Origin: SHLQ01 sp964562985
Lineage (GTDB): Bacteria; Actinomycetota; Acidimicrobiia; Acidimicrobiales; SHLQ01
Assembly: GCA_964562985.1 (NCBI GenBank)
Contig: CAZLWE010000009.1
Coordinates: 9,162 to 73,161, forward strand
DNA: 64,000 bases
Reading direction: 5' to 3'
Numbering within the stretch: the first letter of the stretch is position 1; the number at the start of each line of letters is the position of its first letter. The notes below the pieces were generated by a model. It made no database searches. It saw only the letters and a program-made list of their open reading frames with translations, and was not told where the DNA came from. A program made the position numbers and the translations under genes. This document shows positions 24,399 through 33,934 of the stretch, in pieces.

Positions 24399-25825
24399 GC
24401 CTGGCGATCTCCACTTTGCTCGACCGACTAGGCGATGACGCCCCGACACCCCCGCCCGAGGGGGATTTGTCCGTTTTGGTCGACGACGTCGTGATCGATT
24501 CGCGCCGAGTCCAAGCCGGGAGCCTCTTTTGCGCAATTCCGGGATCGACGCACGATGGCCACGACTATGTAGCCGCAGCAGGAGCTGCCGGAGCCGCGGC
24601 CGCCCTCGTGGAATCTCGAGTCGACGCGAAGATCCCACAGATCGTCGTCAACGATTCTCAACTGTGGACCGGTTGGCTGGCAGCAGCGATAGAGAACTTG
24701 CCGTCTGGCGAGGCCGACGTGGTTGGTGTTACCGGAACAAACGGCAAGACCTCCATCGTCACCCTCATCGAACACATCGTCAGCACGGCGGGAATGCCAG
24801 CAGCGTCGATGGGCACACTGACCGGTGCGCTAACCACCGCCGCAGCACCAGCGTTTCAGCGTGCTCTGCGCGACAGCGTGAGTCGGGGACACCGAGTCGT
24901 GGCGGCCGAGATCTCCTCGCATGCACTCGATCAGCAACGTGTCGCCGGGACCCGCTTCGCTGTCGCCGTATTCTCGAATCTGTCCCAAGATCACCTCGAC
25001 TATCACCCGACCATGGAGCACTACTTCGAATCAAAGGCCCGACTCTTCGAGAAGCATCGGACGGCTGCTGCGGTCATCGATACATCCAATGAGTGGGGAT
25101 CCCGCTTGGCCGCCTCGATAGCGATACCGACGACCGAGGTCGACGGAGCCGCCGTTAGCCAGAGCGCGGTGTTGAGCCCGGGCGGATCGAGTTTCGAATG
25201 GCGAGGGCATAACGTCGCGCTGCCGCTCGGAGGTCGATTCAGCGTGACCAACGCGGTTCTTGCTGCCGAGGCCACAGTCCTACTGGGGCTTGAGCCGCAA
25301 CAGGTCGCTGAGGCCCTGGGGGCTGCTCCCCAGATACCCGGCCGGTTTGAGCTGGTCGATATGGGGCAAGATTTCGTGGTGATAGTCGACTATTCCCATA
25401 CCCCCGCGAGCGTTGCTGCGGCCGTCCAAAGCGCCCGAGACCTCACAGATTCTCGGGTACTTCTCGTCTTTGGTGCCGCGGGTGACCGCGATCCGGGGAA
25501 ACGACCATTGATGGGAGCAGCGGCGAGCGCCGCCGATCAGCTCTACATCACGTCGGACAATCCACGAAGTGAAGATCCGGATGCGATCATTGCGCAGGTT
25601 CGGGCTGGGGTGACAGTCGACGATCCTGAATCGGTTCGTGCGATCGCCGATCGCGAGTCCGCTATCCACGCCGCGATCGCCGATGCGCGCGAAGGTGACG
25701 TCGTAGTTATCGCCGGTAAAGGCCACGAGGACTACCAAATCATCGGTTCCGAACGCCGCGATTTCGACGACCGAGTCGTTGCGCGCTCCGCTCTGGTCGG
25801 TAACGGTGGGGACCTGAAAGCATGA
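24395..25825 (+). CDS. murE: UDP-MurNAc-tripeptide synthetase MurE (meso-DAP type)
   Basis: A 476-residue Mur ligase that adds the third residue to UDP-MurNAc-L-Ala-D-Glu in the cytoplasm. It contains the N-terminal SRRVQAGSLFCAIPG, the ATP loop GVTGTNGKTS, and a C-terminal domain with SDNPRSEDP. The DNPR motif is the marker of enzymes that use meso-diaminopimelate rather than lysine, so the organism probably has DAP-type peptidoglycan. It overlaps both ftsI and mraY. In most clusters murF follows; here mraY follows directly. Confidence 0.93.
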   Translation: MSLAISTLLDRLGDDAPTPPPEGDLSVLVDDVVIDSRRVQAGSLFCAIPGSTHDGHDYVAAAGAAGAAAALVESRVDAKIPQIVVNDSQLWTGWLAAAIENLPSGEADVVGVTGTNGKTSIVTLIEHIVSTAGMPAASMGTLTGALTTAAAPAFQRALRDSVSRGHRVVAAEISSHALDQQRVAGTRFAVAVFSNLSQDHLDYHPTMEHYFESKARLFEKHRTAAAVIDTSNEWGSRLAASIAIPTTEVDGAAVSQSAVLSPGGSSFEWRGHNVALPLGGRFSVTNAVLAAEATVLLGLEPQQVAEALGAAPQIPGRFELVDMGQDFVVIVDYSHTPASVAAAVQSARDLTDSRVLLVFGAAGDRDPGKRPLMGAAASAADQLYITSDNPRSEDPDAIIAQVRAGVTVDDPESVRAIADRESAIHAAIADAREGDVVVIAGKGHEDYQIIGSERRDFDDRVVARSALVGNGGDLKA

Positions 25826-26880
25826 TTCGCCTCCTGATCGCCGCCGCCACCTCCGTTCTGGTGTCAACCGTCGGCACGCGTTTGCTCATCAATTTCCTCA
25901 CCAAGGCCAAGGTTGGTCAGCCAATTCGCGAGGACGGGCCCGAGGGTCACATGGTCAAAGCGGGTACGCCAACGATGGGCGGCATTGCGATTCTCGTCGG
26001 CGCATTCGCCGGCTATATCGCCGCCGACGTCGCGAATCTCTTCGGCGTCGGTACGTCGATTATCTTCACCCGCACCGGCCTCATTGTCATGGGCACGATC
26101 CTCGCCACCGGACTGGTTGGCTTCCTCGACGACTGGATCAAGATCTCTCGTGAGCGCAACCTCGGACTGAACAAGACCGCCAAGATCGTTGGTCTTTTGA
26201 CCGTCGCGATTGTCTTTGCCGTCCTCCAGCTCTCCTTGACGTCCATCCACACGGAGTTGTCCTTCGTGCGTTTCGACTCGATCGGCGTCGACCTCGGCCA
26301 AACCCTGTGGGGTCTTTGGGCTGTGTTGTTGATCTTGGCCACCGCAAACGCGGTGAACCTGACCGATGGCCTCGATGGTCTTGCCTCTGGAGCCGCGATC
26401 TTGAACTTCTCGGGGTTCACGTTCATTGCGTTCTGGGCGTTTCGAAATCCGGAGATCTACGACATTCCACATGCCCTCGACCTCGCCGTTATTTCGGTGT
26501 CGATGCTGGGGGGCTGCGTTGGCTTTCTCTGGTACAACGCCGCACCGGCACAGATCTTTATGGGCGACACCGGTTCGCTTGCCATCGGTGCTGCGCTCGC
26601 CGCACTCGCGCTCAGCACGAACACGCATCTTCTATTGCCGATCATGGGGGCGTTGTTCGTCGCCGAGACGGTTTCGGTGATCCTCCAGGTCGGGGTGTTC
26701 CGGTTCGCGAACGGCAAGCGACTCTTCCGAATGGCGCCGATTCACCATCATTTCGAATTGAAAGGCTGGCCAGAAACTCGTGTCATCATCCGCTTCTGGC
26801 TCGTCTCGGGACTAACCACAGGTGTCGGCCTCGGCCTCTTCTACGCCGACTCCATTCAGCAGGGGGTAGGTGGCCTATGA
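25822..26880 (+). CDS. mraY: Phospho-MurNAc-pentapeptide translocase MraY
   Basis: A 352-residue integral membrane enzyme that transfers phospho-MurNAc-pentapeptide to undecaprenyl phosphate, giving lipid I. About ten hydrophobic segments are seen, with the family motifs KAGTPTMGG, FLDDWIK, NAVNLTDGLDGLASG, QIFMGDTGSLAIG and APIHHHFELKGWPE, which hold the catalytic Asp and His residues. The start and stop overlap murE and murD by 4 bases. Confidence 0.95.
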   Translation: MIRLLIAAATSVLVSTVGTRLLINFLTKAKVGQPIREDGPEGHMVKAGTPTMGGIAILVGAFAGYIAADVANLFGVGTSIIFTRTGLIVMGTILATGLVGFLDDWIKISRERNLGLNKTAKIVGLLTVAIVFAVLQLSLTSIHTELSFVRFDSIGVDLGQTLWGLWAVLLILATANAVNLTDGLDGLASGAAILNFSGFTFIAFWAFRNPEIYDIPHALDLAVISVSMLGGCVGFLWYNAAPAQIFMGDTGSLAIGAALAALALSTNTHLLLPIMGALFVAETVSVILQVGVFRFANGKRLFRMAPIHHHFELKGWPETRVIIRFWLVSGLTTGVGLGLFYADSIQQGVGGL

Positions 26881-28253
26881 GCCTTCCCCTGCTCAACGAG
26901 GTAGTCGTGCTCGGGCTTGGCGTCGCCGGGCGAGCGGCCGCCCGTGCCCTCACGAAGCGAGGCTACCGAGTGGTCGCGTTCGAGGATTCACCAACAGAGG
27001 ACACTGTCGACTTCGCGGCCGAGCATGGGATCGTCTTGCACGCTGCGCCGGGTAGCGCAGATCGTAAAGAGGCCTTCGTAAGCGCTACGGCGTTTCTTCC
27101 TAGCCCCGGCGTACCTGAGAGCCATGGGGCCTTCGACGAGGCAGCCGCGCACGGTGTTCCAACGATCTCGGAGTTCGACCTTGCTCGCCTGTGGGATCAA
27201 CGGCCCCTCGTGGCCATTACGGGAACTGACGGGAAGACCTCGGTGACGATGCTTACCGTCGCGATGCTGGAGGCTTCGGGCGTTCGCGCCGCCGGCGTCG
27301 GAAACACCGAGACCCCCCTCGTGGAAGCCATCGACGATCCGACCGTCGATGTCTTTGTTGTTGAAGCCTCGTCGTTTCGATTGGGACACAGCCAAGAGTT
27401 CTTACCGGTCGCCGCAGCATGGCTGAACTTCAGTCCCGATCATCTCGACGTCCACAGCTCCCTCGACCACTACGAGCAGGCGAAAGCGAAGATCTGGGCG
27501 TCGATCCCCGACGACGGTCTCGTCGTCGCCCCAGCTGATGATCCGGTCGTGCTCAAGCATCTCCCTGCGGGCCGTGCCACCGTGATCGTGTCGTCGGCAA
27601 CGCTGGAGTCGAACCAGGTCGTGCCCGTCGACGACCTTCGTCTCGGTCATGTGCTGGACGGTGATTTGGTGCTACACGGTGAGCGCATCTGCTCGGTAGA
27701 GGAACTGCCGCGGACATTCCCCCATGACATCTCCAACTCGATCGCCGCAGCGGCACTCGCCCGTCGGGTTGGCGCAACGAACGACGGAATCGCAGAGGCC
27801 TTACGTGGCTTTACCGTGCCGCCTCATCGGATTCAACGGGTCCGTTCGGTCGATGGAGTCGAGTTCTACAACGACTCCAAGGCAACTGTTCCCCACGCCG
27901 TGGCAACCGCAGTTCGATCCTTCGACCGAGTCGTACTTATAGCCGGTGGACGCAACAAGGGACTCGACCTGGCACCGATGGCCGAAACCGCCGACCGAGT
28001 CCGCGCCGTCGTGGCGATCGGTGATGCAGCGGACGCGATCGAGTCGGTGTTCACCGACATCGTTCCGACCGTTCGTGCTGACGGCATGGCCGATGCGGTC
28101 GACAAGGCCCGAACCCTCGCAGCGCCAGGTGATGTGGTGCTGCTCTCCCCGGGCTGCACTTCTTTCGACGCCTACAGCAGCTACGGCGAGCGGGGGAACC
28201 ATTTCATGGAAATCGTGGAGCAACTACAGCCAGAAGCCCAGGAGGCTCGGTGA
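26877..28253 (+). CDS. murD: UDP-MurNAc-L-alanine:D-glutamate ligase MurD
   Basis: The 458-residue enzyme adds D-glutamate to UDP-MurNAc-L-Ala. It has an N-terminal Rossmann-like UDP-binding domain (VVVLGLGVAGRAAARAL), the ATP loop AITGTDGKTSVT, the Mur-ligase stretch NFSPDHLDVHSSLDHYEQAKAKIW, HRIQRVRSVDGVEFYNDSKATVPHA, and the end LLSPGCTSFDAYSSYGERGNHF, all typical of MurD. ATG at 26877 overlaps the mraY stop. The longer frame upstream is a shadow of mraY. Confidence 0.94.
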   Translation: MSLPLLNEVVVLGLGVAGRAAARALTKRGYRVVAFEDSPTEDTVDFAAEHGIVLHAAPGSADRKEAFVSATAFLPSPGVPESHGAFDEAAAHGVPTISEFDLARLWDQRPLVAITGTDGKTSVTMLTVAMLEASGVRAAGVGNTETPLVEAIDDPTVDVFVVEASSFRLGHSQEFLPVAAAWLNFSPDHLDVHSSLDHYEQAKAKIWASIPDDGLVVAPADDPVVLKHLPAGRATVIVSSATLESNQVVPVDDLRLGHVLDGDLVLHGERICSVEELPRTFPHDISNSIAAAALARRVGATNDGIAEALRGFTVPPHRIQRVRSVDGVEFYNDSKATVPHAVATAVRSFDRVVLIAGGRNKGLDLAPMAETADRVRAVVAIGDAADAIESVFTDIVPTVRADGMADAVDKARTLAAPGDVVLLSPGCTSFDAYSSYGERGNHFMEIVEQLQPEAQEAR

Positions 28254-29497
28254 CACAGACAACGACACGTCGTACATCCTCACGCCGTAAACCCGCGAGT
28301 CGCGGACGTAGCGCAAGTGGGCGCCGCAGGGCACCTGCGACTCGTCCTCGCAACGCGCCCAATCGTCCTCGTAGTGCGACGAGAACGAAGTCCGCGTCGA
28401 GGCGAACCACCGTCCCCACTTCGGCCACACCATTTCTCATCTTGCTCGGATTGGTGATCTCGTTCTCGCTGCTCGGTCTCACCATGGTGCTCTCGGCATC
28501 GTCGGTGGACTCGCTGACAACGACCGGCTCCCCCTGGGGCCAATTCAAGTCGCAGGCGATGTGGCTCGGTATCGGCGTTGCTGCATGCGCGGTTGGCGCG
28601 TTTCTCGATCATCGGTTGCTGCGACGGTTCACGGTCCCGATTTTGGTCGTTTCGCTCGTGCTGCTCGTCATGGTGCTGCTCCCGTGGTTTGGCGTCTCGG
28701 TCAACGGCGCGCAGCGGTGGCTCCGTCTCGGGCCGATTCAGTTTCAGCCCTCGGAGGCTGCGAAGTTCGCGCTCGCATTGTTCGCCGCGGATAATTTGGC
28801 TCGCTCCAAGACGGTCGGAAACACCCGTCAGCTCAAGCCAATCTTGTTCGTGTTGGTCACCTACGGGGCGCTCATCTTGCTCCAACCCAACTTGGGAACC
28901 ACGATCATCATGTTCGTCATTGGAATCTCGGCGCTGTTTGCGAGTGGTGTCCGGTTGTCGATCGTTGCGCTGATCGGCCTGGTCGGCGCCAGCGCTGCAG
29001 GACTACTCGCCTACCTAACGCCGTTTCGTCGCAATCGACTCCTCGCTTTTCTCGACCCATGGGCAGATCCGCTCGGCGACGGCTGGCAGACGATCCAGTC
29101 GCTGGTCTCGGTAGCCAACGGCGGTGTTACCGGTGTCGGCATTGGAGAAAGCCGGGGCAAATTCGGCTTTCTCCCCGAGGCACACAACGACTTCGTGTTT
29201 GCGGTAACCGCCGAGGAGTTTGGTCTCGTCGGCGCCGTGACAGTAGTGGTGGGCTACGTCGTGTTCGGGTTGGTTTCGCTGGTCATCGCTCGCCGAGCGG
29301 ACCGGTTCGGTGGCCTGCTCGTCGTCGCCATCGCCTCGTGGATCCTGGCACAAGCGTTCATCAACATTGGATCCGTTCTCGGTGTCATGCCGATCACCGG
29401 CGTCCCGCTGCCCTTCATGTCCGCGGGCGGTACCTCGCTCGTTGTCACCCTCGGCGCCGTGGGCGTGATGCTCAACGTTGCGCGGAGGGCGCAGTGA
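28250..29497 (+). CDS. ftsW: Septal SEDS glycosyltransferase FtsW with long basic N-terminal tail
   Basis: A 415-residue SEDS-family polymerase that works with FtsI to build septal glycan strands from lipid II. Residues 1-60 are an unusual low-complexity tail of Arg, Ser, Thr, Pro and Ala. Ten membrane segments follow, with the family signatures GAQRWLRLGPIQFQPSEAAKFALALF, LLQPNLGTTIIMF, SRGKFGFLPEAHNDFVFAVTAEEFG and GVPLPFMSAGGTSLV. GTG at 28250 overlaps the murD stop (GTGA). murG overlaps its end in the same way. Confidence 0.93.
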   Translation: MTQTTTRRTSSRRKPASRGRSASGRRRAPATRPRNAPNRPRSATRTKSASRRTTVPTSATPFLILLGLVISFSLLGLTMVLSASSVDSLTTTGSPWGQFKSQAMWLGIGVAACAVGAFLDHRLLRRFTVPILVVSLVLLVMVLLPWFGVSVNGAQRWLRLGPIQFQPSEAAKFALALFAADNLARSKTVGNTRQLKPILFVLVTYGALILLQPNLGTTIIMFVIGISALFASGVRLSIVALIGLVGASAAGLLAYLTPFRRNRLLAFLDPWADPLGDGWQTIQSLVSVANGGVTGVGIGESRGKFGFLPEAHNDFVFAVTAEEFGLVGAVTVVVGYVVFGLVSLVIARRADRFGGLLVVAIASWILAQAFINIGSVLGVMPITGVPLPFMSAGGTSLVVTLGAVGVMLNVARRAQ

Positions 29498-30642
29498 CCC
29501 AACCGACCACCGCGCGCGTGCGGGTGATGATCGTCGGTGGTGGTACGGCCGGGCATGTTCTTCCGGGCGTCGCCATTGGAAGAGAACTCGTCGACCGTGG
29601 TTTGCTTCCCGAAGATATCCATTTCGTTGGTTCGGATCGGGGGGTGGAAGCCAAGATCGTTCCGGAGGCGGGATTCGATGTCACCTTGCTTCCCGGACGT
29701 GGAATTGCCCGTCGGTTGACCCGCGACAACATCGGTGCGGTAGTCGGACTGGCGAAGGCCTTTGGTGAATCGATGCGTTTACTCGATGCAATGCATCCTG
29801 ATGTCGTGGTCGCCTTGGGCGGATACGCAAGCGTCCCTGCCGGCTTGGGGGCGATTTTGCGCCGGATTCCCGTCGTGGTCGCGGAACAGAACGCCGTACC
29901 GGGCTTGGCGAACAAACTGATCGGGCAATTCGCTCGGGCGTGCGCCATCTCCTACGAAGGCACCGACCTGCCCCGCGCTACCTGGACGGGGAACCCGGTT
30001 CGACCGGCGATCCTCGACGTCGCAGAGAATTATGAAACGCGCCGGGCCACCGCCAGAGAGCGATTCGGCCTGAGTAAGAACCAACACCACGTCGTCGTCT
30101 TTGGTGGATCGCTCGGCGCTCGAACGATCAACAACGCGACCGTCGGTGCGCTCGGTCAACTTGGAGGGAGAGACGACATCGTCATTCGCCACATCATCGG
30201 TCGGCGCGACTTCGCCAGCGTTACAGACGCTGTTGGGTCGGGCCCCGACAACTACGTGCCTATCGAGTACGAGGACGATATGGCCAGCGTCTACGCATCG
30301 GCGGACTTGGTCGTGTGTCGTGCGGGTGCAACCAGCTGTGCCGAGTTGGCGGTCACGAACACCCCGGCTGTGCTCGTACCGCTGCCAGGTGCTCCCGGCG
30401 ATCATCAGACGGCGAACGGCCGAGCGCTCGAAGCCGTCGGCGGTGCCGAGGTCCTTCCCGACGCCACTTTCGATGCCGAGTTAATGACCGCCACGGTCAC
30501 CCGATTGCTCGCGAAACCCGAGATCCTGGCTTCCATGCGGGAAGGCTCCGGGCGTGCTGCTCGACCTGACGCAGCATCGGCTGTGGTCGACCTGATCACG
30601 CCGTTCGTCAGCGCCGCTCTTGAAACGAGTACCGGCCAGTGA
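29494..30642 (+). CDS. murG: Lipid II synthase MurG
   Basis: A 382-residue GT28 glycosyltransferase that converts lipid I to lipid II at the inner membrane face. It has the N-terminal glycine-rich loop VGGGTAGHVLPGVAIGREL, ALGGYASVPAGL, VAEQNAVPGLANKL, TGNPVRPAI, VFGGSLGARTINN and the C-terminal UDP-GlcNAc site CRAGATSCAELAVTNTPAVLVPLPGAPGDHQTANG. GTG at 29494 overlaps the ftsW stop; the upstream extension of the frame is a shadow. Confidence 0.95.
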   Translation: MTQPTTARVRVMIVGGGTAGHVLPGVAIGRELVDRGLLPEDIHFVGSDRGVEAKIVPEAGFDVTLLPGRGIARRLTRDNIGAVVGLAKAFGESMRLLDAMHPDVVVALGGYASVPAGLGAILRRIPVVVAEQNAVPGLANKLIGQFARACAISYEGTDLPRATWTGNPVRPAILDVAENYETRRATARERFGLSKNQHHVVVFGGSLGARTINNATVGALGQLGGRDDIVIRHIIGRRDFASVTDAVGSGPDNYVPIEYEDDMASVYASADLVVCRAGATSCAELAVTNTPAVLVPLPGAPGDHQTANGRALEAVGGAEVLPDATFDAELMTATVTRLLAKPEILASMREGSGRAARPDAASAVVDLITPFVSAALETSTGQ

Positions 30643-32012
30643 CGAAGACCAATCTCGAAACGCCACAAACGATCCACCTGATCGGGATCGGTGGCGCGGG
30701 TATGGCGGCGATCGCTGAGGTCCTCCATGGCTCTGGCCATACGGTCACCGGCAGCGACCTCACTGCATCAGCCGCATTTGAACGTCTGGTGGCCATGGGA
30801 GTCGGCGCCGTCGTCGGACACGATCCGCGCAACGTGGGCAACCCGGACATCGTGTGCCGCTCCACTTCGATACCCGACACCAACGTCGAAGTTCTCGAGT
30901 ACGAGGGACGTGGTGGAACCGTCCTACGCCGAGGTGAACTCCTCACAGCCATGACGTCGGCATCGCGGACGGTCGCCGTGGCAGGAACACACGGCAAGAC
31001 GACCACGTCGTCGATGCTGGCGGTGATTGCCGAGAAGGCGGGTGCCGAGCCGACCTACATCATCGGCGGCGACGTCAAAGACCTCGGAAGCGGCGCCACG
31101 GCTGGATCGGGGGAGTGGTTCATCATCGAAGCCGACGAGAGTGATGGTTCCGGGTTCGCGCTCGGTCACACGATCGGCGTGGTCACCAATGTGGAACCCG
31201 ATCACCTCGAGTTCTATGGCAGCGAACAAGCGATGCGGGACGCCTTTGCAGCCTTCGTTGCGGAGTCCGACGTCGCGGTGGTCTGTGCCGATGATGAGGG
31301 TGCATTCGCGTTGGCCCAAGGCTCGAACGCCGTGACCTACGGTGCCCAGGAGGGCTCGACCTACGAAATGCGCGACATCGTCCGCAGCGAAGAGGCGACG
31401 ACGTTCGCCTTGCATCGCGGAGGTTTGCCGCTCGGACAGCTCCGAGTCCCCATGCCAGGTCTGCACAACGCACGGAACGCGACAGCGGCGGCCGCAGCTG
31501 CGCTAGAGATGGGTTTGCCGTTCCGGTCGATACAAAGTGCACTCGGCGGCTTTTCGGGCGTGGGACGGCGCTTCGATGACCGAGGAACACTGAACGGCAT
31601 CGACTTCATCGACGACTACGCGCACCTCCCGACCGAAGTAAACGCTGCGCTTTCGGCGGCCGTTGATACTCGTCACGACCGGATCGTGACCATCTTCCAA
31701 CCGCACCGATACAGCCGAACCCAAGCGCTATGGCAAGACTTCACCGGCTGTTTCACCGAAGCCGATCTCTTGATCATCACCGGTATCTACTCCTCAGGCG
31801 AGACTCCTCGTGAGGGAGTCTCCGGTCAGCTGATCGTCGATGCGGTCCAGGCCGGGAGTGAACCTCCGTCGATCATCTACCACGAAGACCGCACGACCCT
31901 CGCCCAGGCTGTTGCCGACATGCTCGCACCTGGCGACCTCTGCTTGACGTTGGGCGCGGGAGACTCGGTCACCCTGGCCGACGAGATCCAAGCGATCCTC
32001 GGGGGCTCATGA
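30639..32012 (+). CDS. murC: UDP-MurNAc:L-alanine ligase MurC
   Basis: The 457-residue enzyme adds L-alanine to UDP-MurNAc, the first amino acid of the peptide stem. Motifs are the Rossmann start HLIGIGGAGMAAIAEVL, the ATP loop AGTHGKTTTSSML, the substrate segment ADESDGSG, EPDHLEFYGS, and DDYAHLPTEVNAALSA. It overlaps murG and murB by 4 bases each, continuing the chain of coupled starts. Confidence 0.94.
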   Translation: MTKTNLETPQTIHLIGIGGAGMAAIAEVLHGSGHTVTGSDLTASAAFERLVAMGVGAVVGHDPRNVGNPDIVCRSTSIPDTNVEVLEYEGRGGTVLRRGELLTAMTSASRTVAVAGTHGKTTTSSMLAVIAEKAGAEPTYIIGGDVKDLGSGATAGSGEWFIIEADESDGSGFALGHTIGVVTNVEPDHLEFYGSEQAMRDAFAAFVAESDVAVVCADDEGAFALAQGSNAVTYGAQEGSTYEMRDIVRSEEATTFALHRGGLPLGQLRVPMPGLHNARNATAAAAAALEMGLPFRSIQSALGGFSGVGRRFDDRGTLNGIDFIDDYAHLPTEVNAALSAAVDTRHDRIVTIFQPHRYSRTQALWQDFTGCFTEADLLIITGIYSSGETPREGVSGQLIVDAVQAGSEPPSIIYHEDRTTLAQAVADMLAPGDLCLTLGAGDSVTLADEIQAILGGS

Positions 32013-32980
32013 CTCTCGCGTGGTTGGCCGAACGCCTGAGAGGCCTCGACGGGGTCACCGTCGAATCGTCTTTCGGCGCCGGTGCGCTCTGCACGTACCG
32101 GGTCGGAGGTCCGCTCGCCCTTTTCGTACGGGTCGATGCGCTGAGCGCACTCGATGATGTCGTCGGGGCGATCGCTGATTCCGGAATCCCGACCTTGCCG
32201 ATCGGTAAGGGCTCCAATCTGTTGGTCGCCGACGCCGGGTTCGATGGGGTCGCGCTCATGCTCGGTGACGACTTCGATGACGTGGTTTTTGATGGCGACA
32301 CCGTCCATGCCGGCGCCGCCGCCGCTTTGCCGGTGGTGGCTCGTGCCACGGTCGCTCAAGACCTGACCGGATTTGAGTGGGCTGTCGGTGTTCCCGGTTC
32401 GATCGGTGGGGCCGTTCGGATGAACGCCGGAGGACACGGCTCGGATATGGCGGCTTCACTCACCCACGTGCGCGTCGCAGACCTTTCGACCGGCCAGGTC
32501 ACGACCCGAGCGGTCGACGACCTTGAGCTGGGATATCGCCGTTCGAATCTCGGACCTGAGCAGATCGTCATCGGTGCGACACTACGGCTCGAACATGCCA
32601 CCGGAGGCGAAGCGGGCGCGTCCGAGCTGAAAGAGATCGTCGGATGGCGACGAGCTCATCAACCCGGGGGAGCGAACGCAGGCTCGGTATTTACGAATCC
32701 ACCCGGGGACTCGGCCGGACGTCTCATCGACGCTGCAGGACTCAAAGGGTTGCGCGTGGGGACGGCTACGGTGTCGGACAAACACGCCAACTTCATTCAG
32801 GCCGACCCCGACGGCTCAGCCGACGACGTCCTGGCGCTCATGGCCGAGATCGTCGATCGCGTCTCGGATACGTTCGACGTCCGTCTTTACGCAGAGACCG
32901 TTCTGGTGGGCTTTGCTCACAAACTTGTCGACCATGTGCAGGCCGGGGCCCATCTTGGAGGAGAATTAGACGATGACTGA
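32009..32980 (+). CDS. murB: UDP-N-acetylenolpyruvoylglucosamine reductase MurB
   Basis: The 323-residue flavoenzyme reduces UDP-GlcNAc-enolpyruvate to UDP-MurNAc with NADPH and FAD. It shows TYRVGGPLALFV, IGKGSNLLVADAGFDGV, GVPGSIGGAVRMNAGGHGSDM (FAD-binding), NAGSVFTNPPGDSAGRLIDAAGLKG (with the proton-donor Ser) and VSDKHANFI. It overlaps murC by 4 bases and ftsQ by 8. GGAGGAG near its 3' end serves ftsQ. Confidence 0.93.
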   Translation: MTLAWLAERLRGLDGVTVESSFGAGALCTYRVGGPLALFVRVDALSALDDVVGAIADSGIPTLPIGKGSNLLVADAGFDGVALMLGDDFDDVVFDGDTVHAGAAAALPVVARATVAQDLTGFEWAVGVPGSIGGAVRMNAGGHGSDMAASLTHVRVADLSTGQVTTRAVDDLELGYRRSNLGPEQIVIGATLRLEHATGGEAGASELKEIVGWRRAHQPGGANAGSVFTNPPGDSAGRLIDAAGLKGLRVGTATVSDKHANFIQADPDGSADDVLALMAEIVDRVSDTFDVRLYAETVLVGFAHKLVDHVQAGAHLGGELDDD

Positions 32981-33908
32981 ACGCGCTATGCGGGTAGGTT
33001 CGCGCCCACGTCCAGGTCCCAGACCGCGGCAAGCTAGCCGCCAAACGGTGCATGGTTCGACCAAGCGCCGTGTTGCGGTGCAGCGACCACGAGAACCCAC
33101 GCGTGCCCAGAGGCCGCCACGCCCTCCTCGAGAAGTTCGCGAACCCCGCCCACCGATCGATCGGGTCTGGAATCGCCGTTTGTGGCTGGCCGTCGGCGTG
33201 TTCGCAATAGGTTCGTTTATCTTCGCGGTCTTTGAGGCCCCGGTGTTCGAAGCGGCGAGTACCCAGATCAGCGGTCACGCGCGAACCAGCCAGGGGACCA
33301 TCGATGCGGCCCTAGCGATCCCCGATGACCAAGCGCTTATCACCTACGACACCGGCGCAGCAGCTGATCGACTCGTGGCCTTGCCATGGGTAGAACGGGC
33401 CGCCGTGGTCCGCCAGTGGCCCTCTACGGTGCGCGTCGTCATTCGTGAGCACGCGGTGGTCGCTGGCATCGGCGATACCACGGGTCAACGGTGGATCCTT
33501 CTCGGGGAGGACCGCTTGGCGATCGAGGAGCGATTCACACCCCCGGCCGATGTTCCGCTGATCGTCGTGGACGACTCGATATATGGTGCGGCGAATCTGG
33601 GCGAACAGGTCGCAGGAGTCGAGCGTGCCTACGGACTTGCCACCGGGATCCCCACGCAGCTCGACCCGTGGGTTGCCATGTGGTCTGTCGATGCATCGGG
33701 TTCGGTGACGGCAAACCTTCGAGGATCCGCGTCCGCCATCTTCGGGCCAGCGGGTGAAACCCGAACCCAGTTCGTATCGCTTGCCTCGATCCTTGGCGGC
33801 GGCGCTTCGCTGAGCTGTATCGACGTGATTGACCTGTCGACGCCGGACACCCCGGTGATCCATCGCGGCGCATCCTGCATTGAGACGAGCAGAGCAGTCG
33901 GATCCTGA
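32973..33908 (+). CDS. ftsQ: Division protein FtsQ with basic, Pro/Arg-rich N-terminal tail
   Basis: A 311-residue bitopic protein. Residues 1-67 form a basic, Pro/Arg-rich cytoplasmic tail. One membrane helix lies at about 70-87 (LWLAVGVFAIGSFIFAVF). A POTRA domain (TQISGHARTSQGTIDAAL to WVERAAVVRQWPSTVRVVIREHAVVA) and the FtsQ C-terminal domain follow. FtsQ scaffolds the septal complex with FtsL/DivIC-type proteins. ATG at 32973 has GGAGGAG about 10 bases upstream and overlaps the murB stop. A gap of 199 bases then separates it from ftsZ, the first real break since rsmH. Confidence 0.88.
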   Translation: MTERAMRVGSRPRPGPRPRQASRQTVHGSTKRRVAVQRPREPTRAQRPPRPPREVREPRPPIDRVWNRRLWLAVGVFAIGSFIFAVFEAPVFEAASTQISGHARTSQGTIDAALAIPDDQALITYDTGAAADRLVALPWVERAAVVRQWPSTVRVVIREHAVVAGIGDTTGQRWILLGEDRLAIEERFTPPADVPLIVVDDSIYGAANLGEQVAGVERAYGLATGIPTQLDPWVAMWSVDASGSVTANLRGSASAIFGPAGETRTQFVSLASILGGGASLSCIDVIDLSTPDTPVIHRGASCIETSRAVGS

Positions 33909-33910
33909 GT

Positions 33911-33934
33911 AGCGTGATTCACACGCTTCGTTTT
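33911..33934 (+). terminator. Possible rho-independent terminator after ftsQ
   Basis: AGCGTG (33911-33916) and CACGCT (33922-33927) form a 6-bp stem with a 5-base loop, followed by TCGTTTT. It is short but well placed 2 bases after the ftsQ stop. Confidence 0.35.
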
